Below are positions 46,560 to 57,660 of a stretch of DNA of 64,000 nt, in pieces. Below the pieces are notes generated by a model. The model worked only from the letters and a program-made list of their open reading frames with translations. It did no database searches and was not told the DNA's origin. Origin of the DNA: Cymbidium sinense (Eukaryota > Streptophyta > Magnoliopsida > Asparagales > Orchidaceae); the NCBI GenBank assembly GCA_021442155.1, contig CM038215.1, positions 276,694,413 through 276,758,412 of the forward strand, in the 5' to 3' direction. A program made the translations under genes and the position numbers. The stretch's first letter is position 1. Every line of letters begins with the position of its first letter.

Positions 46560-49500
46560 GCCCGGAATTGTCCAAGTTAACAATGGTATTTGTGTAATGT
46601 AAATTGATTAAAGAGGATGATCTTGTCTAATCGACCCAAATTTGCAATCAAGACATTACCTTCATGCCAAACATGAGTGATGGTAAAATTCTTGAGAGAG
46701 AAGAGCCCTAGTTTGCTTGAGGAGGTAGTACAAACAAGCGTTGCTCATATTGGTAAGTCAAAAGGTCAATCAAGAAGAGCATCCACCTCTATCCAAATAT
46801 TGAGCTCATTTTGAAGACAAATTTCTAGAGCTTTATGACCATAAGCTCGATATAACAAGGCTTTGGAAATAAGGGGATAAGCAAATGCACATAGAACAAT
46901 ACCCTTAGAATCCAAAAATGCCTCCACAACCGAGAGCCATTATGAGAGACGAGCCATTAGTATTAATTAATAATATGATCAAGAGGTTTTTCCAAAACCA
47001 TTCTATCATTTCGATAGTAAGAGGTGCGGAAGGTTGAGGCCGCTTTATTAGCAGATTTACTTTTAAAATGCTTGTGATGGATTAAATTGGCTTTAAATAA
47101 GTCACAAATTTTGTTTTAGTTCTAGCAATAATCCTCATGTGATTCATATGAATAATGATGTTCATTTTCGGTCCATCCATATGAACCAAATAAGAGTAAT
47201 GGCGATTATGATTTTAATATGACCTTTAATTGCATTGTCAAAGTAAACTTCAAGAAGTTGATATAAAGTAAAAGAACAATTAAAATTGATAGTGTTGAAT
47301 AGATTGTCATACCAAATCCAAATTTTAGAGGCAATAGTCCCATTAACAAAAACATGGTTAACATTCTCAATATGGAAACAACATTGACATTTAGAGGGTA
47401 AATAAAACCCTTTACCCCACAACAAAGAGTCAACAGGAATAAAGTTTTTTAGGATACACCAAGTAAGAACAGAGTAAGAAGAGGGGATATTGCTATTCCA
47501 AATTTTGGAGAACACAATAGAAGAATCCTGATTGTCTTTAATGTGAATCCACACATTTTTAAGGTTGAAATCCCCATTATGAGATAACTTAAAGATAACT
47601 GATCATGATTGTTATGAGAGTGATAGGAATACTAGTAATCATATTTAAGAAAGTGGAAGGAATAGAATCAAGAATCTTACTAGTGTTCCACATGTGGTTT
47701 TGCCGAATGAATTAACTCTAATAGGAGGTGGAGTGAGTGTAGAGTAAGTCATCAATGGAGAACCACTCAGTTGTCTTGCCAAAAAAAGAATTGCTGAGTT
47801 TATGCCCCAAAAAATTAAGGATTCGCATCCCATTTGATAGAACAAAGTCTTCTCCACACAAGAGAATCGGGACAAATGAGAGGATGTTTACCCTAGCAAT
47901 ATTTAGAAGTCATGAAATGCCCAAAACTATTTTTGCTCAAAGTTCCACCAAAGTTTGTAGGAGAAGGCATGGATAACTTCTTTGATGGATTTACATCCTG
48001 CACCTCCCTCTTCAAGAGTACCACAACTATTGGACCAGATGACCAGCATTCTTTTAGAGGATGTATTGGTTCGTAAGAATTTGTTTAAGAGATGCTCAAT
48101 TCTATTTATGGTAGAGTTGGTAGGCACAATGGTTTGAAGAAGGTATATGGGCATGGAATTTAGAGTGCTCTTGATCAAGGTCCTACCACCAAAGAGAGTA
48201 ATGAAATTCCCAAACCAAAATTTTGTTAGAAATTTTTTGAATTAGATCATCAAAAAGGTGTGATCTTTTATGGCCTTTGAAAAGCGGAGCTCCAAGGTAA
48301 TTAAGAGGGAGTTGATTTAGCTTAAAATTAGTAATTCTAGATATTTGGTTAAGTCTATTAGGAGGAATCTTAGTTGAAGGAATAAAACAGCATTTTCCTT
48401 CATTAAGAAAAAGACAACTAACTTTACTAAAATCATTTAGAAGGTTCTTGATGGTTTTAACATGTTGAATGGAACCGTTGCTGAAGATAATGAAATCATC
48501 AGCAAGCTTAGATGAGAAATAGGGAAACCTCCATGAGTTTTAAAAGACATATTAGGCTTATTAGAGAAAAGATCATTCAGGCTCCTTGACGTATTCAATA
48601 GATGATAAAAGAGAAGTGGGTCACCTTGCCTCAAACCATGGCTAGAAGGAAAGAAATCTATGGACTCACCATTCATGATAACCAAAACTAGACATTATGA
48701 TACATCTTTTATAATCCGGATAAAACTATCAAAAACCAAACAAATTCAGATTTGAAAGAGAAAGCCCCATGAGAGATTATCAAAGGCTTTAGCGATGTCC
48801 AGCTTGAATAAGATGTTGCCTCCTCTAGAATTGATATCAATGTCATGAACCATTTCTTGAGCAGAAGAATATTATCCGATATTGTTGTGTTTAACAAAAC
48901 CATTGATTTGGGGAGATGATTTTAGGAAGCAAAGGGCTAAGCCTATTATTTATTAATTTAGCAATGAGTTTTTGAAAAAAAAAAAGACTAATCCTAAAAT
49001 CACCCAAGATTCGTGATTGTTAGTTTGGGAATAAGGACAATAGAAGTGCTTGAAAAGTATTTGGGAATGGGATTGCCATCAAAGAAATCAATAGCATTAA
49101 CTAAATCGATTTTAATAAATGGCCAACAATGAAAGAAGTGGGTCGAGCCATCGTAGAACAGAGTGTTGTTCATGTTCTTAAGAATATAACTAATCTCCTC
49201 TAAGGAAGGACATAGTGAGTAAATGATTATCCTCATTGCTAATCATAGAAGGAATAAGATGGGTGTTTGATAAAGTATCTAGCAACGGCTTAGAATTTAA
49301 TAAAGTTTGGAAATGATGAATGATAGAATCCTTAATATCATTGTTATCTATATCCATGCACCATTAGAGTTCTTAATTTTCTTAATCGAGTTTAAGGCTT
49401 TCCGTTATTACAAATGGCATGAAAGTACTCGCCACCATCGCAATATGTTTGTTTTGCTTTTGATAATAGGTTTCTTTCATGTTTTGATAATTAAGCAAGT

Positions 49501-50448
49501 TATTCTTGGCAATGTTTAACTCCTCAAGTTTACTAGGATCAGTTAAGACAGCATCTTCAAGAGAACAAACCTCTTGTTCCATAGCTTTAAGATTGTGAAA
49601 AGATTTTTAATAATGTGTTTGTTCCACCAATTAAGATTTTGTTTAAGTCTTTTGAGCTTAAGCCATAGACGAGTCATACCTTTAACAGAATTATCCAGGA
49701 AAACAGGGGCCATCCAATTAGTGATAGCAACATTGGTGAAGTCACTATGTTGGGTCCACATGTTTCGAAATCTGAAAGGAGGGGGAGTAGACGGGTTTGG
49801 TGGGGGATTATTGAAGGAAATCAAGAGGAGCATGGTCAGACAAAGTTCTACTCAAATGCTCAACAAGGGTAAGACTATTGATTGATCCCAAGAGAATTAA
49901 AGAGGGCCCCTATCAAGACGCGCCAAAGCCTAGAGTTGTGCCACGTGAAGTTAGACCCAGTGAAACCAATGATCGACAATCATATTTGAGAAGTCCTCCA
50001 TGGAATGAAGGTTAGGAGAACATCCTCCCCTTCTTTCTGAACTAGCTATGATAGTATTAAAATCACCTCCAACCAACCGTGGAAGGTTAGCCGAGGAGGC
50101 AAGGTGCGTAAGTGATTCCAAAGGATGTTCCTACCATATTACAAGAGGCATAGATAAAGAGCCAAAAGTCGATAAGTCACCTAAGGAGATTTTGACATTA
50201 ACCAATTGGTCAAGATTATCAATGATGGAAATGGTGATGGAGTTGTTCCAAAAGCACCAAATTTTATTATTAAGATTGAAGAAGAAATTATGAAAGCCAA
50301 GGGATCTAGCGACAAAAGAAATCTTAGAAGAATTAATGAAAGGTTGAATAAGAACAAGCAACTTGATATTATGAACACATTAAAGACTCCGACATGACAA
50401 AGAAGAGACCCACAACCCCTGATATTCCAAATAAGAAAATTAATCATA
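46560..50448 (-). pseudogene. LINE C ORF2 remnant
   Basis: Starts at ATG 50448 with MINFLIWNIRGCGSL, the APE endonuclease N-terminus. GDFNT is near 50050-50070. An SDHAPL box near 49835 is followed by a one-base deletion. The linker between endonuclease and RT (about 49440-49680, with LWLKLKRLKQNLNWWNKH) is present, unlike in copy A. RT fragments are at 48437-49236 (HGLRQGDPL, VLIPKL). The catalytic box near 48490-48510 has lost one T, so FADD is out of frame. The zinc-binding segment 47162-47554 (KCQCCFHIENVNHVFVNG) is clear; the RNase H part (46690-47010) is badly degraded. Inactive. Confidence 0.87.
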
Positions 50449-50512
50449 AGGGGACAACCAAAAGGGAAAAGTAAAAAAGAGAAAGGAAAGAGAGGAGAGA
50501 AATGATGGCACA

Positions 50513-51830
50513 TTACTTGTGTGGGGTGGAAGAAGAGCGAGTGATTCTAGAGAGGTTATTATTAGAAAATTTTGCTTTGAAGGGTTTTTTGTTTTTAACA
50601 ATTTGAAAGGGTCTCTCAGAATCCAAATTATCTCCATCAGAAAGAGATTGATTTATGGGTTCCGGAATAGTAGAAGAATCTATCAATGATTTAGAAGAGG
50701 GGATTTCACCTTCTTCCATATCGGGTAGAGTATGAGAAATTGGGATCAATTGGGTATCACTCTGAAGGGAAATAGATGTGGAAGTTGTGGCACCATTTGT
50801 AATACAAATATCTTTCTCAATATGTTCTGAAACCATAGGGTCATTATTGATTTGGTCCATTATATGATTCCCATTCAAATTGTTTAATTGGGTGTCCAAT
50901 ATGAGGCTACCATTCAGATTTTTAGTAGGATTTAAATGAAGCAAAGAGCTATCATGGGAAACCGAATTATTACAAGTAGGGGTGAAGTTAGGTAAATTGC
51001 CATTGGTAAGATCACACCCCTCATTGGTTGTTTTACAAGCAGATTGTTTGCCACTAGATAGATCAAGAGGAGGTGTAGGGAGAGGTTCTTTTGAGTATCT
51101 TTAGGCACATGCTAGAGTATTGGTTTTTTAGTTCCATTAATGGTAGTCATATTCTGGTAAATTTTTCACGAGATTAGGATGAAGCACAAAGCAACTGAGT
51201 GGTCGTGTCCGGAATCTTGCAAAGGAGTGCAAAATAGGAAAATTTTCAATTCGACTTTTGACTATATCCAAATTTTAGAGCCAATCCAAACCTCTTTGGG
51301 ATATTTTTTTGTGATGTCTATCTCAACGAGAATAATGAAAGATGTCCTAGATCTATTGGCCGTTGCTTGGTCTATTTTTGGAGAGGTCTACCAAAAAAGG
51401 CGCCAACAAGAAACAAAACTTGATGAGTGACATAATGTATTCGCATGTTAAGAAAAGCAAGCCAAAGAGGGACAATGGGAGATTCTTCTTTAACATCAAA
51501 TAGGGGCGACCATTTTAGTAGCCGTATTTGACAATTATGCACAAAATAAGAATGACGAGCGAAAACCCGCGAGTAATCTAAATCATTAGGAAGTTGAATA
51601 AGAATGTGACGGATCGACAGAGAAAGAACCCGTAATTTTAAACTATGAAAGAAAGTGTGAATGTTATCAAGAGTTGGGTGTCTAAGGGAGAATTTACCCA
51701 CCAAAGAACTCAAGGGCTTAGCAAGTTTCTCAACATCCCGATGAACACACATTACAATCCGATAAGAAGTCAAAATGAGATTAATCAAGCATTCGAGCTA
51801 GGGATCTTACCGATAAAGCATCTTTGAATG
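50513..51830 (-). pseudogene. LINE C ORF1 remnant
   Basis: Read right to left, KSFKDAL (about 51815-51840) is followed after a frame change by LVGKFSLRHPTLDNIHTFFH, then HILIQLPNDLDYSRVFAR and NCQIRLLKWSPLFDVKEE (51372-51788). Here the Gln lost to a stop in copy A is intact. The zinc knuckle near 51184-51231 is degraded: the first Cys and the GHDHS core remain, but the second Cys has become Leu and the last Cys is lost. The C-terminal half (50513-50944) is open and ends PHK at a stop at 50513, aligned with the end of ORF1 in copy A. The N-terminus is unclear because frames change upstream of 51790. Confidence 0.82.
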
Positions 51831-52075
51831 ATTTAACAATAGTTACATTAAGTGCAATCAATCCAAAACAGAGTAAGAGATCAAAGTCGGCGTCGAGAGA
51901 GGACGTGAGACAGAGCCTCCGCCATTGCTCTAATCCAAGGATGTCACATACGGAGGGGCCTAAATGTGCGCTCAGGCTGAGAGAAGTGCGTAGAGAAGCG
52001 GCCAACCCGAGAACCAATCCACCCAGGGGAACGAAGTCCCAAACGCCGAGAGGGAGCGAATGTGGATGGGAGGTT

Positions 52076-54392
52076 TGGGTTTTAGGTTTAGGTTGGTTTA
52101 GTGTTTAGCTTTAGGTTTAGAGCTTTATTATTTAGGGTTTACTTTAGGTTAGCTTAGGTTTTAAGGTTTGTGGTTTAGGGTGCAGTTTGGTGTTTTGGGA
52201 AAGATTAGTGATCAGATTTTGTGGTTTAAGGTTGGGTTTAGGGTTGGGTTTAGGGTTAGTGTTTAGGGAGGGTAGGCTTTGGTAGGGTAGGGTTTAGGGT
52301 TTAGTTTGGTGGTTTTAGGATTTAGTGGGTAGTTTAGTTTTAGTAGGAGGGTATTTTTTGTTTTAAATTAGTAAACCAGAGTTTATTTTAGTTTATTTTT
52401 TTTATTTTTTAGTTTATTTTATTTTATTTTAATTAGTTTAGTTTATTTTATTTTAGGTTTATTTATTTTAGTTTAGGTTTTATTTTAGTTTATTTTAGCT
52501 TTAGGTTTAGATTTAATTTTGTTTAGTTTTATTTTAATTTTGTTTTAGGTTTAGGATTAGGTTTTATTTTATTTTATGTTTAGGCTTTAGGTTTATTTTG
52601 GTTTATTTTAGTTTAGGTTTATTTTAATTATTTTATTTTATTTAGTTTAGGGTTTTTGTTTAGTTTATTTTAGGTTTGGTTTTAGGTTTTATTTATTTTA
52701 GTTTAGGTTTAGGTTTATTTTATTTTTATTTTAGGTTTTATTTTTAGTTTATTTAGGTTTTTTATTTTTTAGTTTATTTTAGGTTTTTATTTATTTTATT
52801 TTAGTTTAGATTTTTATTTTTTTTATTTTATTTTCTTTGTTTAGTTTGATTTAGGTTTTAGTTTTTTATTTTATTTTATTTTATTTATTGAGGTTTAGGT
52901 TTTATTTACTTTATTGTAGGTTTATTTAGTTTAGGTTTTGGTTTTGGTTTTAGGCATGGGTTTAGGGTTTAGGGTTTAGGGTTTGGGGGGTTTGGTATAT
53001 TTATTATCAGGTGGATCCAAGTTTTTCATGGTTATTTTAGGGCCTAGAGTCAAGTAGTTTTGGGTAAGATTTGGGTATGGTCAGGGTGAGTAGAATTATG
53101 GTTTGATAGTGGATTGGGTTGGGTTTTAGTTCAGAGGGTATTATGATTTAAGGTTTAGAGTTTATGGTTAGTTTAGGGTTTAGGGTTTAGGATTTATTAT
53201 TTTTTATGGTTTAGGATTTAGGGTTTAGGATTTAGAGTTTGAGGTGTACAGTTTAGGATTTAGAGTTTATGGTATATGATTTAGGGTTTTAGGGTTTATT
53301 TTTTGGGGTTTATGGTTTATTAAGGTTTGGAGTTTACGGTTTAAGGTTTTGGGTTTTGGGCTTAGGGTTTAACATTTAAGGTTGTAAGTTTAGGGTTTAT
53401 GGTTGTAGGCTTAGGGCTTAGGGTTTAGAGTTGTAGGTTGTAGGTTTAGGGTTTAAGATTTTATGCTTAGGGTTTAACATTTTTTTAAAAAAAAAATTAA
53501 GTAAACCTGTAAGTTTAGGATTATTTTATTTATTTTTCATTTTTTTAGTTTATTTTATTTTTTTATTTAGGTTTATTTTTATTTTTATATTTTTGAAGTT
53601 TTGCTTATTTATTTTAGGTTTATTTATTTTAATTTAGGTTTTTTGTTTTAGTTTATTTTTTAGTTTAGTTCTATTTTTATATTATTTTTTAGGATTAGGT
53701 TTTATATTTTATTTTTAGGTTTAGGTTTTTATTTTATTTTTTAGGTTTATTTTATTTTTATTTTATGTTTAATTTTATTTTATTTTTTCTTTATTTTAGG
53801 TTTATTTTAGTTTAGTTAAGGTTATTATTTATTTTATTTTAATTTATTTTTTATTTTTTATTTTTTTTTATTTTATTTATAGGTTTAGGTTTAGATTTAC
53901 ATTTTACTATAGGTTTTTATTTTATTTTATTTTATTTTTTATTTAAGCTGAGGTTTATTTACTTATTTTATTTAGGTTTATTTAGTTTAGGTTTAGGTTT
54001 TATGTTTTGTGGTAGGTAGACATAATTAATAGGGAGTAGTTTTTGATAGGGTGGGTAAGCTGGTGGGTGGTATGGTAGGGTTTGTGGAGGTTTAGGGTTT
54101 AGGGAGGTTGGGTGATTAGATGGTGGGGTTTGAGTTTAAGTGGATGGTTTAGGGGTTTAGGATTTAGGTTAATTTAGGGTTAGGTTTTAGTTTATGTTTT
54201 TATTTTATTTTATTTTATTTTATAGTTTTATGTTTAGGTTTTATTATTTAGGGTTTAGGGATTATGGCTTAGGGTTTTAGGGTTTAGGGTTTAGGGTTTA
54301 GTGTTTGGGTTTTAGGGTTTAGGGTTTAGGGTTTAGTTCTAGTTTAGGGTTTAGGGTTTAGGGTTTAAGGTGTAGGGATTAAGGTATTTTTT
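52076..54392 (+). repeat. Degenerate telomere-like satellite, TTTAGGG orientation
   Basis: Heptamer-like blocks (52076-52350, 52970-53480, 54240-54392) alternate with T-rich half-units. Unit boxes are at about 52362 (weak) and 53495. Parts near 52990-53130 and 54000-54140 are more G-rich and irregular than usual, with GGTGGGT- and GGGTAAG-like words. No gene is visible. Confidence 0.9.
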
Positions 54393-54873
54393 AATAGAAA
54401 ACAAATTCAAATTCAACCTTTCTTCTTTTCAATTTCATTAACCAAGTAACACAAAGTTTTCTAAGACAAAAGTGACCACATAGGTTAAAAAAGATCATGC
54501 ATAGAGCAAATCAAAAACTCTTGATAATTAAAGCTGTCTCTATAATAAGGGCACAGTTCCATAAGCAGCAGATTGGATTGGCCGTTCTTAAGTTTCTATA
54601 GTTCCCATTAGAACCACCCTCGTCTCTCGAGTAATGAGATCCACCATCAAATCTGCAATCTCTCCCTCTGCCACCACCATAGTTGTAGCCTCCATCACAC
54701 CGCCCGCCTCTATAACCACCACTTGTCTGACCACCACCTCCATATGAGCCAGCACCTCCAGATCCCTCACCACAACTGCGTTAACTGTCGCCTCTCCCTT
54801 CGCCTACACCACCAGATCTATACAAAGCTTGGTTGACGGCGATTTTCATACCGTCAAGGTTCTGCCCATTCTT
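54393..54873 (-). pseudogene. Glycine-rich RNA-binding protein 3' fragment, copy 4
   Basis: This minus-strand GRP fragment keeps one frame almost throughout. It opens with NGQNLDGMKIAVNQAL (about 54820-54868), the last residues of an RRM. RSGGVGEGRGDS and one stop follow, then a Gly-rich stretch (GAGSYGGGGQTSGGYRGGR, DGGYNYGGGRGRD) and SRDEGGSNGNYRN near 54590-54630, where the true C-terminus lies. The terminal stop codon is altered, so the frame would run on. AT-rich 3' UTR-like sequence extends to 54393. This is unit 1 of a three-unit tandem array with copies 5 and 6. Confidence 0.85.
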
Positions 54874-55554
54874 AGGGTTTAGGTTTATTTTTTTATTTAT
54901 TTAGTTACTCTAAGTTTAGGTTTAGGGTTTAGGATTCAAGGTTTAGGATTTAAGGTTTTATGGTTTAGGCTTTTAGGGTTTAGGGTTTAGCATTTACGGT
55001 TTAGGGTATAGGTTTAAGTTTTAGTTTAGGTTTATTTATTTTATTTAAGTTTAAGTTTTATAATTTATTTTATTTTTAAGTGTTATTTAGTTTAGGTTTA
55101 GGTTTTTAGGGCTTAGGGTTTAGGGTTTTATAATTTAGGGTTTGGGATTAGGGTTTAGGGTTTAGGCTTATAGGTTTTAGGATTTAGGGTTCTGCCTATC
55201 AGGGTTTAGGTTTATTATTTAGGGTTTAGGGTTTTAGGGTTTAGGGTTTAGGGTTTAGGTTTTAAGAGTTTTAGGGTATTAGGGTTTAGGGTTTAGGGTT
55301 TAAGGTTTAGGGTTGTATGGAGGTTTAGGGTTTAAGGTTTAGGATTTAGGGTTAATTTAGGGTTTAGGGTTTAGGTTTTAGTTTATGTTTTAATTTTATT
55401 TTATTTTATTTTATATTTTTATGTTTAGGTTTTATTATCTAGGGTTTAGGGTTTAGGGTTTAGTGTTTGGGGTTTAGGGTTTTTAGGGTTTAGGTTTAGG
55501 GTTTAGTTCTAGTTTAGGGTTTAGGGTTTAGGGTTTAAGGTGTATGGATTAAGG

Positions 55555-56045
55555 TATTTTTTAATAGAAAACAAATTCAAATTCAACCTTTCTTCTTTTC
55601 AATTTTATTCACCAAGTAACACAAAGTTTTCTAAGGCACAAGTGACCAGATAGATTAAAAATGAGCATGCATAGAGCAAATAAAAAACTCTTGATAATTA
55701 AAACTATCTCTATAATAAGGGCACAGTTCCATAAGCAACAGATCGGATTGGTCGTTCTTAAGTTTCTACAGTTCCCATTAGAACCACCCTCATCTCTTGA
55801 GTAACGAGACCCACCGTCAAATCTGCAATCTCTCCTTCTTCCACCACCATAGTTGTAGCCTCCATCACACCGCCTACCTCTATAACCACCACAGGTCTGA
55901 CCACCACCTCCATATCAGCCAGCACCTCTAGATTCCCCACCACAACTACGTTAACTGTTGCCTCCGCCTTCGGCTATACCACCCGATCTATACAAAGCTT
56001 GGTTGACGATGATTTTCTTACCGTCAAGGTTCTGCCCATTCTTAC
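55555..56045 (-). pseudogene. Glycine-rich RNA-binding protein 3' fragment, copy 5
   Basis: Very close to copy 4. It reads NGQNLDGKKIIVNQAL (about 55990-56040), RSGGIAEGGGNS, stop, RSCGGESRGAG, stop, YGGGGQTCGGYRGRR, DGGYNYGGGRRRD and SRDEGGSNGNCRN. It shares the first in-frame stop with copy 4, which shows that the fragment was already a pseudogene when the tandem units were copied. The second stop (TGG to TGA-type change in GAG.YGGGG) is shared with copy 6. Confidence 0.85.
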
Positions 56046-56689
56046 AGTTTAGGTTTATTTTTTTATTTATTTAGTTACTCTAAGTTTAGGTTTAGGGTTT
56101 AGGATACAAGGTTTAGGATTTAAGGTTTTACGGTTTAGGCTTTTAGGGTTTAGGGTTTAGGGTTTAGCATTTACGGGTTAGGGTTTAGGTTTAGGTTTTA
56201 GTTTAGGTTTATTTATTTTATTTAAGTTTAAGTTTTTTAATTTATTTTATTTGTAAGTGTTATTATTTAGGTTTTTTTTAGGTTTTAGGGTTTAGGTTTA
56301 GGGTTTATAATTTAGGGTTTAGGATTATTTTAGGGTTTATTTGGATTTAGGGTTTAAAGTCACGACAGGGTTTTGGCTTATGGTTTAGGGTATGTTTTGT
56401 GGGTAGGTTTTGGTTGGGTAGGGTTTAGGTCAGGTTAGGGTTTTAACATTTTAGGTTTAGGGTTTAAGGTTTAGGGTATGAGGTTTTAGGGTTTAAGGTT
56501 TAGGATTTAAAAGGGTTTAAGGTTTAGGTTTTAGTTTATGTTTTTATTTTATTTTATTTTATTTTATATTTTTATGTTTAGGTTTTATTATTTAGGGTTT
56601 AGGGTTTATGGCTTAGGGTTTTAGGGTTTAGGGTTTAGTTCTAGTTTAGGGTTTAGAGTTTAGGGTTTAAGGTGTAGGGATTAAAGTAT

Positions 56690-57172
56690 TTTTTTAATAG
56701 AAAATAAATTCAAATTCAACCTTTCTTCTTTTCAATTTCATTAACCAAGTAACAGAAAGTTTTCTAAGAAACAAGTGACCACATAGATTAAAAAAGAGCA
56801 TGCGTAGAGCAAATCAAAAACTCTTGACAATTAAAATTATCTCTATAATAAGGGCACAGTTCCATAAGCAGCAGATCGGATTGGTCATTCTTAAGTTTCT
56901 ACAGTTCTCATTAGAACCACCCTCGTATCTCGAGTAATGAGATCTGCCATCAAATCAGCGATCTCTCCCTCTGCCTTCACCATAGTTGTAGCCTCTGTCA
57001 CATCGCCCGCTTCTATAACCACCACTAGTCTAACCACCACCTCCATATCAGCCAGCACCTCTAGAACCCCCACCACAATGAACGTAGCCTAACCTTCACT
57101 TCTACACCACCAGATCTATATAAAGCTTGGTTGACGGTGATTTTCTTACCGTCAAGGTTCTGCCCATTATTA
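56690..57172 (-). pseudogene. Glycine-rich RNA-binding protein 3' fragment, copy 6
   Basis: Starts with NGQNLDGKKITVNQAL (about 57120-57168), the form closest to the functional GRP consensus. RSGGVE follows, then a small deletion near 57095 that shifts the frame, and then Gly-rich remnants with several stops (YGGGG, SGGYRSGR, GYNYGEGRGRDR) and a degraded EGGSNENCRN end. The 3' UTR-like part reaches 56690. It is the most damaged Gly-rich domain of the tandem array. Confidence 0.82.
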
Positions 57173-57359
57173 GGGTTTAGGTTTATTTTTTTTATTTATT
57201 TAGTTACTCTAAGTTTAGGTTTAGGGTTTAGGATTCAAGGTTTAGGATTTAAGGTACGGAGCTTTAGGGTTTTGGGTTTAGGGTTTAGCATTTACGAGGA
57301 GAGGTTTAGGTTTAGTTTATTTATTTTATTTTATTTTTAAGTGTTATTTAGAGTATAGG

Positions 57360-57660
57360 TTTTAGGTGGGTTTAGGGTTTATTTTACAAGGGTGGTAGGA
57401 TTAGTTTAGAGTGTTTAGCTTTAGGTTTTATTTGGCCCAGGATTGTGGTAGGCCAGGGTCAGTTTATAGGCCAATTAGGGTGGGTTTGGAGGCTCAGTGT
57501 GCAGATTTAGGGTAGCCATGGGATTAGGGTAGGTGGGATGGTTTTTGGTAGGTAGTTATTCAGTGGCTCAGTTAGGTGGGGGTAGTAGGGTTGTATTTTA
57601 GGGATGATTTTAGGAGTGCAGGTTTAGTTAGGTGTAATAGCCAAAGTTAGTGTTTATAAT
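57360..57660 (+). repeat. Irregular G-rich telomere-like stretch
   Basis: This is still recognisable as derived from the TTTAGGG satellite, but with many GGCC, GGGTGGG and CAGGG words that are rare elsewhere in the window. Similar patches lie at 53010-53130, 54000-54140 and 58370-58680 and, in reverse complement, at 19200-19340 and 20150-20360. No coding content is seen. Confidence 0.6.

Larger units (their letters stand above)
43688..52075 (-). mobile_element. LINE copy C, L1-type, near full length
   Basis: About 8.4 kb on the minus strand. It starts (sense) near 52075 with a GC-richer leader unlike that of copy A, then ORF1 remnant (to 50513), a 64-bp spacer, ORF2 remnant (50448 to about 46560), a 2.8 kb 3' tail and a poly(A) tail seen as 35 T at 43688-43722. 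The long pure A tail suggests this is among the younger insertions, yet ORF1 and ORF2 are already broken. Target duplications cannot be told from the satellite, since both flanks are GGTTTAGGTTTTAGG-like. Confidence 0.92.

Noticed and set aside
43688..52075. Target-site duplication of LINE C
   Set aside because: Both flanks read like GGTTTAGGTTTTAGGTTTAG, but this is the local satellite, so the match carries no information.
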